From NCBI RefSeq assembly GCF_964204645.1, contig NC_134035.1:6014501-6078500 (forward strand): a DNA stretch of 64,000 nucleotides. Reading direction: 5' to 3'. Shown piece by piece: positions 56,746 to 64,000 of this stretch. The notes below the pieces were generated by a model. That model searched no databases. It was not told where the DNA came from and worked only from the letters and a program-made list of their open reading frames with translations. The first letter of the stretch is position 1. Every line of letters starts with the position of its first letter. Source of the stretch: Tubulanus polymorphus (Eukaryota > Nemertea > Palaeonemertea > Tubulaniformes > Tubulanidae). The translations under genes and the position numbers were made by a program.

Positions 56746-57519
56746 CTATGAATTATGTTTTACTAGTGAAGTAAAAATTTAAAATACTGTAAATAGTTGA
56801 ATTATGTACGAAAAAACTTAAGGATATATTGAGCGAAGATGGAATTTTTTTCTAATTCCATCTTCGATTCACTTGTAAATTTTTCCATCTATAAGAAAAA
56901 CAAGTCGTAATTTCTCGGCCATTATATCGATTAATCAACACTACACGATGTTTAGCGCGTCTTTATATTGTTTGCCGTCTTCAAAATCAAAGGTTATTTT
57001 ATGTAGACGAGTATTTAATAGGATTTAGTCGGAAGTACTAAGTGTCTGTTCTGGTTTTTTACCGGTGTTAAGATGCAATGGGACCACGTTTAACAAGCCC
57101 ATCCAATGATGTATACTTACTAGGCATGTAATATTTGCACCAAACATCCGAATGTATTTAGTAATTAAGCATGATTTTCCGACTAGAAATTAAACCATTT
57201 TAAAAATGGTTTTCAATTTTCCCCAGAGGCAAGAAGCATAATAGTGTTTTTCTTCCGCAGACTATTTCATAGTTCTCCTTTTCAATGATAGGGGGCGACT
57301 AATATTCTCATATATACCTTGTATATTTTCTTATCACAAAAAAAAACAGATGGTGAATTAAACAATGAATAAATGTGTTTTTAAGTTTTAAGCTTAAACC
57401 AATTAGTTTAGTATTGAATTTAATGGGATTTTGTTCCGTTTTGGTGGTAGAATTCGTTCCTGGATGCTTTTCCAACGATCTCCTAACCCTAACAGTTAAC
57501 TCACAGGAAAAGTAAAAGA

Positions 57520-57937
57520 CAGGGTTTCCAGCGGTCCTTTCAAGTCCTTCTTTGTCCTTCTTTTGGAAAAAGTTTGGACAAACATCATCTTTGTCCTTCT
57601 TTTTGACACTTAAGTCCTTCCAATTTTGATTTTGATGTATTTTTCGTGCGCAATTTAGTTGCGAATTCGACTATTGAAGTAGGCCTGTTGATTCAATTTG
57701 TCAGTAAGATTGAATATACAGGAAAATGTTATGGAATTACCCTGGAATATATGACTGGTCAATATGGTTAGTATCCCGGTGAAGGCATTGCGAAAATGCT
57801 TCCTTATGGGTCCATGATCATATTGCTGGAAAGTACTTCTTTCTAAGTCAAAATATCCTTCCTTTTGGGTCTAAAATTGCCGGAAAAGTCCTTCTCAGTA
57901 CTTCTTTTTACCTGGCCTTACCACTGTGGAAACGCTG
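57520..57937. mobile_element. Non-autonomous hAT-like element, CAGGGTTTCCAGCGGT ends
   Basis: Starts CAGGGTTTCCAGCGGT and ends CCACTGTGGAAACGCTG, imperfect inverted copies; CAGxGTTTCC is typical of hAT ends. TCCTTCTTTG-type motifs repeat inside, and AGTCCTTC is found in both halves. No transposase. Confidence 0.55.
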
Positions 57938-58384
57938 AAAGAGAACATGGCGATCAAAAAATTGTTTTGAAATTAGAACTTTGTATCATGCGTCCCTTTT
58001 GAAGACGCGTCTATTAATCATAACAACCTGAAATTGGCTTCACTCCATATCACAGTAAATATCACAGCACATTATTGCACGTTAGACAGGCAAACTGTAT
58101 CTTACGATTCGAGGTAAAGTGAACGATCGACTTATCATACGACACATGGTCGGTAAACCACGCGATAAGCTAATGCCAAGTTTTAAAAGCTTTTTCGCCG
58201 ATCACCTTATGCGACCTGACACGATCGCGAGTTGTAATCGCTATAAAACCAGGAACGGTTTCGATCTAAAGTTTATTAGATCAATTTCATCGAGAGAGAG
58301 TCTCTAGCGAACTATCGAGAGAGCGAGCACGAATGAATAGAAACGAGAATATAGCAGTCATAACACGCCCAGTAGGAAATCAAG

Positions 58385-59291
58385 ATGTTACGACTCAGCT
58401 GGAGTATGTTATTGGTTTGTTTGATAGTAGCGGCGATTTCAGCCGCACCACTTCATCAAGATGAACATTCAGATCGTGATTTAAGTGGTAAGTAGGCAGC
58501 TCCTGGTCCTATAGAGGACACTTTGCTAAAATAGAATGATGCATGGCACGCCTAACCATATCTAGACTGGTCCACAGGGACCTGACGCAAATTAAGGATT
58601 TGCGAACCTGCATTGGACAGGTCCAATAACGGGCGGTCCTGATTTCTATATGGTTGTATGCGGTATATCGGAATAATGAAAAAGTCGTTAACTCTGCGTC
58701 CCGAACGTATGAAAGAATTTTCTGTTTTTAATTTGCTTGTGATGTGATGCATTCATGTGCCCAAGTTCAAATTTCATCACCAATATTCTCCTTAATATCT
58801 GGATTATTTCCTCCACCTTTCAAAATATATTACTCCATTTCTTTCTCTTTCTAATAGGGAAAAAGTCTCGCCGCAGCGAACATGGTGACAAACTACTCTT
58901 TAAAAAAAGAAATAAAGTATTGGTTGATATGATCAAAAAATGGGAACAACGGCACCCAACCGGTACTGGTTTTATTCGGACAGTTGACGGGGGCAGTTCG
59001 GGTATTTCTACTGACGAGGATAACAGTTTTAAACCCGTAAACAATCGTCATAAACTCTTGAATCCCGATGCCCTGATTCGAGGGGCACTGATTGGCGAAT
59101 CGGGGATCCGCAGAAATAGGCGTTCAACAGTTGCTGATCTAGATAAGTTAACCGCACATGAAATGAAAGACTTACTGAAGAAACTCGTCGATAAAGAGTC
59201 GTTAATGAGAAACAACTGGCTCGTCGAGCATAACGGCAAAATATACGATTTGAGCAAAATATCGTCCGTTTGTTGTGACCTTGGGAAATAA
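58385..59291 (+). CDS. Small secreted protein, candidate peptide-hormone or neuropeptide precursor
   Basis: Two exons, 58385-58487 and 58858-59291, joined in phase 1 with a GTAAGT donor and a pyrimidine-rich acceptor; 178 aa. Residues 1-20 form a clear signal peptide (MLRLSWSMLLVCLIVAAISA). Basic cleavage sites follow: KKSRR at 36-40, KKR at 50-52 and a furin-type RNRR at 120-123. Cleavage at the last would release a 55-residue C-terminal peptide with an amphipathic-looking helix (KLTAHEMKDLLKKLVDKESL) and a CC pair near the end. The segment after KKSRR (SEHGDKLLFKKRNK) has a weak likeness to the start of parathyroid-hormone-type peptides, not enough to assign a family. No membrane segment is seen after the signal. 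I do not recognise the protein; the secreted nature is well supported and the hormone role is inference. Confidence 0.7.
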
Positions 59292-60544
59292 CAAATCATC
59301 GTGCGTCAAGTGTTTATATACGATTAGTACTGTTGCTATCTTATCATGTGTGATATGCTATGTGTTAACCGTAAAATCATATGATCCGTTTATCAGACGA
59401 TCCACATTGGCAAGTTGTAAATATTCTGTACACTTTTGTTCATTTTTCTATTGTGTAAAATATATTCATCTTCTTATTTTTAGATTACTTTGTTAGTTTA
59501 TAGATCTTCTTTTGTACTGTGGGGTGTCGTTTCAAATTTTCTGGTAGCACAAGTGTCAAAGCGGGAGGTTCACTGCTTGCAAGAATTCGATTGAAGGGCA
59601 GTTCTTTCTCTGTAGCACTTTCTTGTGCCGAAAAAGTGGCGCTACTTTTTCCAGTATTCATATGGGGCACGAGATTTACTTTTTAAAGTCAAATTTCATT
59701 CATCGCTTAACACCAGTTCCTTTTAAATTCAAATGATTGAATCCATGCAAAACTTTTTAAAGGGAATTCGTTTTTGAAAACTTTTTTCAAGCTGCTTTTC
59801 ATAGAACTCTGCTCAGCGAATGTAGGCATACGATGAACCACAGGAATAATTTTCAAGTCAACAAGTAGCCTTTTTCATGAAAAGTAAGCACTTCTGGGCC
59901 TTGACAGATTTTGAGTAGCATTTAACCTTAGGAAACTTGCTTCAAACTAACTATATCTTTACAAAAAAGACAAAATATTTCTACCCAAAAACACGAATTA
60001 GGACACCTACATCAGCATCGTTGAAACATTTCACGGTCCTTAGATTTAGTACCAGTCTGAATTACAAGACGATGAAGCCTTCGGGTTACCCTACTTAGTC
60101 TTTTACCTAGCAATTGTTTCCTAAGTCTTAAGACTATCTTGCTTGATCGTGTAGGCCAAGCAATGCCCAAAAGCTGCAGGACAGAATCAAAGAAAAATAA
60201 AGAAAACAAAAACTGCTGTTTAAAGGCCTTATGCTTCAATCTATGTATAGACTGTTTTTAATAGAAGGTTGTTAAGGGGCACAATTGGTCTGCTGGTCCA
60301 AGCTGAACGACATCCATACTAGAAAATCAAAAGCAATTCTTCGAAATTCTAAAGACAACTTTATTAGATGATCATGTATCTAGTTAATTAATATATTAAA
60401 TTTCAACACAATTTCTCGTATATGATGAAGGTATGTTACAAATGATTCATAATCTGAACTCCGGATCATGATAAACTCATACTCCAAACAGCACATACAC
60501 AGTATTTACACAACAAAACTATTAAAAACATTATATACATGTAC
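59292..60544. other. Intergenic sequence between convergent genes
   Basis: The 3' sides of the secreted-protein gene (+) and MASTL (-) face each other here. Sequence is AT-rich with no repeats of note. Short open frames at 59485-59670, 60012-60239 and 60466-60648 (all minus) are not convincing. TTTATT at 60360 would be AATAAA for MASTL. Confidence 0.4.
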
Positions 60545-60692
60545 TGTACATAGGGATCATAAAATTTGAATTTTTCAACCCTCTTCCTCATGTCCGCACA
60601 ATCGGCCATTTTTTCATATACATTAAGCATTACAGTTAGCAATTGCACTGACCCCTCCCCGATTGCATATGTAATTAAATGAATGACCCCAT
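60545..60692. mobile_element. Second copy of the GGGATCAT...ATGACCCC MITE
   Basis: TAGGGATCATAAAATTTGAA at the left and GAATGACCCCATA at the right, with the shared interior AATCGGCCATTTTTTCATA. Same orientation as the copy at 33.9-34.1 kb. Downstream of the MASTL stop codon, probably within its 3' UTR or just short of it. Confidence 0.65.
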
Positions 60693-60859
60693 AGCTAGTT
60701 TAATATTAGATGTTGTAATCTGATGTGATTTATCAGATTTTGTAAGGTTACGCGTCTAGTTTGGACAGGAATATTCTATTTTAATACTTATTACATTTGC
60801 GCAGAAATCTTTTTCGCGCGAATTTCATCTCATCATCACTTCCAAATTGGATCACTGAA

Positions 60860-63800
60860 TCACAACATATCGAACGCCGACATTTTCAGATCCTGTAAAT
60901 TGTTACGAGCTGAAAAGCAAAAGAAAAATAGGTAAAAACAGACAGTACAGGTTTTAAGGATGATTATCATCAGGATATGAACAATTTCTGCGACGAAGTT
61001 CAAAATCTCGAACTGACCCTCGAAATATGTTGTATCCGTGTCGTCATCGGGGACGGGGATAAACGGAGCATCCGATTCACACAGCATGTCCCAATTAATA
61101 CTCTCAAAAAATCTATAGTTCATCAGACCTGTAATAAGACGATAATAAATGGGTTTAATTCAACTGAAAAGGAAGATTTAGGTTTCAAGGAGATAGAGAT
61201 TACAAGTTGACTTGAACTTTGGAAAACTGTACTCTTTGAATTTACATACCACATTCAATAGGCCTACTAGTTACGTCAAAGAGCCAGAAAAAATTGACCT
61301 TAGTGAACTTACTGGATGCGTCTGGTCGTGAATTCGGTTCAATTTCCAGTAGATCATTGATCACAGAACACGCGCTATCGGACAGAGCTTCCTCCTCATC
61401 TTCGGGCCACGGAATATCTGAAAATGTTCATTCAAATTCAATAAGGTACAGTCCTTTGAATCCTCAGACTCGGTCTCGGTTGATCTGGAGTCAGGTTTTT
61501 ACCCTGCCGCACACGGCACAGAAAACACGTTTTTCCTCGTGAAAAACGTTTCCGATTGTTTTGTTATGCCGTGTGGAGGAGTCAAAACACAAAATGTCGG
61601 ACAAAAAACCTTTTTCACGAAACTGCTTGATTTGCGAAAAACGTTTTGTGTAGTCGAAAACGTTTTTTTGTCCCGTGTGCGGAGGATGTTTTGTGTTTTG
61701 CAAAACATCCATAGCTGAATAACCAATCAACGAGCAACAATACATCAGGTGGCATCGCAAAAATTGATGTGAATAACTGAGTTTACTGTCGTCTCCATGG
61801 ATTCTATGGTGCAAAAAATGTTTTCTGCACATTTTCGTTATGCAGTGTGCGTTGAACGTTTTTTCAAAACATTCACTCAAAATGTTTTGTGAAAAATTTT
61901 TGTTTTAGTAGAACAAATGTTATGCCGTGTGCGGTGGGCTTTATTGGTGAATCAGTCTTACCTCGGTTGAGAATATTCTGGAAGACGAGATTGGCTGTTT
62001 GATCGTTGAAAGGAGGGACGCCGGTGAGAAATTCAAACACGCAAACTCCCAGAGCCCACCAGTCAACTTCCGGTCCTACATATAGAAAAATATAGTTTAA
62101 GATATTGGAACGTCTGTGATCTCATCCACTTCAATTTTCTATAAACGACAGGGTTGATAATTTACCGTGTTTTTGTTGACGTAGTAGTTCCGGCGCTAGG
62201 TAATCCGGCGTACCCAGTATTCTATCCTCTTCCGTTTCTTCTCTCATCCCACGCCGGACGCTCTTCGGCGTTTTATACGGCGTCCGGATGCCCAGTTTTG
62301 GTCCCGGTGTTTTACTCACGATGATTTGATTATTCTGTATTCGGAATAGATAAAACGTCAAAACATCTTTTAAAATAATATTCGAAAGTGAAGTGAGAAG
62401 AAATCTGTATTTTTCAATAGTCAAAGTCAAATAAATCAAAATGATACATTGTTTCTCTGCAGCGGCCGGGTCATTTTAGTTAAATATAATAAAATTTTTT
62501 ATCAGTTCATTTCTCGAGCTGCTGGGTGTGTTAATGTAGGGGGTGGATAGGCGGCCAGCCGGGTCTAGTATTGAGTTCAGCAGAGCGGAGAAACAAGGTA
62601 TACATTTTTTTAATAGCCTTACAATCTATTTGAATTGATGGGAGGGTAAGAATAAACTTTGAACTGACCGCTTTAGACGCCGTGTTGTCTAGATAAACAG
62701 AACCGAATTGATATCGACCTCTACTGCCGAAACTACGTTCCGTAGCGATCAACGAATCGCGAAATTTCAGCAGTTTCGTTTTAGCGAGGTGCGTCTGTGG
62801 TTGTTGTTTACAATCAGGTGCTGGCGGCGTCGCAACCGAGGGCGACATACGACTTGAATCATCGTTTATACGTTTCCCATCACTGTCGTCTATAATCTGA
62901 CTGACCGGCGACAACTGATCGCTGCTGAAATGTAAAGAATCGATCGATTCCTCCGCCGCCGCCGAGTTTCCCGTTAAACTCGGTATTATCTGATTCTCCG
63001 GCGTGTGAAAATTCAAACTGTCTTCGTTACGAGACTGAAGCACGTGCAGACGCGATCGACTGGAGTCATCGAGGTGACTGAACGAACGCGCGTAACTCAT
63101 CTGCAGACTGTCGCGCGTGTTCCCCGAACGCATCAGTTCGAGGTCGTCGCTCGAACGGTCGCTGCCGTCGAAACTGAATTTGCGCCGTTCGATCGACGAC
63201 GCCGAATGACAGCGTTTAACGCGATGCTCGTCGCCGATTCGAAGAGCTCGGATCTCGGCCGTCATTCCGGTGTTCGCATTCACCGCGACGATCGATGATT
63301 TTCCCAACGGACTTTTCTCGACGAAATCGAAGCTGCGTTTTTGCCGACACGCAACGGCCCCGGCGCTACCGAACGACGGGTCGATGTTTTCGTCGATCGT
63401 AAAATCAGCGACGCTACTCGTGACGGCTCGCGTGAAATCGCGTTTAAAACTGTTAGTATTCGCCGGTTTCGCGAGTAACCGTTTGAAACTGGGCCTCGCG
63501 ACCCTCGACGGTAAATCGGGTGAACTGAACACGTTGGACGTCTCCGATTCGCTCGTTCTCATCGATCTCATATTCAAAGCCGCTCCCGAATATGACAGAG
63601 CCGTTTTACTTTTATGTAACTGCGGCGTCTCGGAGCTGACCGCACCGCTGTCCATACAATCGGGAGTCATCAGACACTCTCGTTCCCACGGTATCGCGTT
63701 CATACGTTTTAAATTATTCTGTTTGATCAATTCGAACGATCGATCGTTGGACGGAGATGTGATCATACGATCGTCGCAATCGCTTTGACTAGAACACGAC

Positions 63801-64000
63801 GATTGTTTTCGTTGCGGTTTTTCGTCGAGGTTATCGGATCGACTCGTTGCGAGCTGCAGCGGTGAACAATCGCTGCTGTGATCGCGCGACGACGTCCGGC
63901 CGCCGTCTCGCCGAGAGTAGCTATTCTCACTTCGTTCTTTATTGCATGAGTTTAACGAGTCAGCATTCCGCTTCTTCGGTGATGACCTCCTGATATTACT
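60860..64000 (-). CDS. MASTL: MASTL/Greatwall serine-threonine kinase, C-terminal part (5' end beyond the window)
   Basis: Mitotic AGC kinase that phosphorylates ENSA/ARPP19 to inhibit PP2A-B55. Visible exons (minus strand): 64000-62669, 62334-62166, 62075-61962, 61417-61313, 61128-61018, 60909-60860, giving 626 residues, in phase throughout. The first exon is open to the window edge and encodes 444 Ser-rich residues, the long insertion that splits the Greatwall kinase domain. The next carries TPKSVRRGM and the activation segment [13 protein letters not shown]. Then come [20 protein letters not shown] and DIPWPEDEE, and the AGC tail contains [16 protein letters not shown]. The protein ends SAFDML. 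The N-lobe with the ATP-binding lysine and HRD loop must lie beyond 64000. Two donors are GTCAGT (after 62669 and 61018) rather than GTRAGT. A candidate polyadenylation signal on this strand is at 60365-60360. Confidence 0.95.
61501..61940. mobile_element. MITE with CTGCCGCACACGGCA inverted ends, MASTL intron
   Basis: CCCTGCCGCACACGGCA at the left and TGCCGTGTGCGGTGGG at the right are inverted. The interior is full of GAAAAACGTTTT and AAAACACGTTTT motifs repeated in both orientations. It fills most of the intron between the exons ending at 61962 and starting at 61417. Confidence 0.75.

Larger units (their letters stand above)
52802..58384. other. AT-rich intergenic sequence between Ras and the secreted-protein gene
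   Basis: Holds the presumed Ras 3' UTR (candidate signal at 53048), a copy of the CAGTATTTTGTTAG dispersed repeat, poly(T) and ATT runs near 54315-54356, and the MITEs listed separately. No coding exon is supportable; the open frame at 53664-53975 (-) matches nothing. Confidence 0.4.

Noticed and set aside
58119-58307. Small ORF before the secreted-protein gene
   Set aside because: No similarity or splice context; more likely promoter or 5' UTR sequence.
61491-61880. Minus-strand ORFs in the MASTL intron
   Set aside because: They fall inside the CTGCCGCACACGGCA MITE and reflect its repeats.
63005-63788. Plus-strand ORFs opposite MASTL
   Set aside because: Antisense shadows of the large MASTL exon.

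Overview
The window is a piece of a nuclear animal genome: AT-rich, with many small exons split by GT-AG introns, and dense in microsatellites, minisatellites and palindromic MITE-like repeats. The encoded proteins (LNX, FBXO30, a K-Ras-like GTPase and MASTL/Greatwall orthologues, each seen once) point to a bilaterian invertebrate. A marine spiralian such as a mollusc or annelid is my guess from the overall style; nothing in the window proves the phylum.

Layout, left to right. 1-11062: mostly repeats and unassigned sequence, with one unassigned minus-strand ORF near 1.2-1.6 kb and a CpG-rich, probably promoter-like stretch at 9.0-11.0 kb. 11063-27789 (+): a 15-exon LNX gene whose reading phase closes across every intron (616 aa, TRAF-type zinc finger plus four PDZ domains). 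No RING finger is visible, and a possible second promoter lies near 15.1-15.27 kb. 29.0-32.5 kb: intergenic repeats. 32542-35999 (-): FBXO30 in three coding exons (735 aa). 36.1-43.3 kb: repeats, including a Penelope-like retroelement remnant and a 40-bp minisatellite. 43339-52801 (+): a seven-coding-exon Ras gene (186 aa). 52.8-58.4 kb: AT-rich intergenic sequence. 58385-59291 (+): a two-exon gene for a small secreted protein that looks like a peptide precursor. 60860 to the right edge (-): the C-terminal 626 residues of MASTL; the N-terminal kinase lobe lies beyond position 64000.

The genes are not an operon or pathway cluster. LNX and FBXO30 are both ubiquitin-ligase-type proteins, Ras is a growth-signalling GTPase, and MASTL controls PP2A-B55 in mitosis. 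Their proximity is not evidence of joint function.

The most unusual material is a scattered family of repeats with a hammerhead-ribozyme-like signature: a CTGANGA box, a hairpin, GAAAC, then GTC, with flanks that can close a stem I. It occurs at six or more places, often as head-to-head inverted pairs inside terminal-inverted-repeat elements, and once about 300 bp downstream of the Penelope-like GIY-YIG ORF. The other strong leads are the RING-less LNX, the uncharacterised secreted precursor, and the unusual splitting of Ras.
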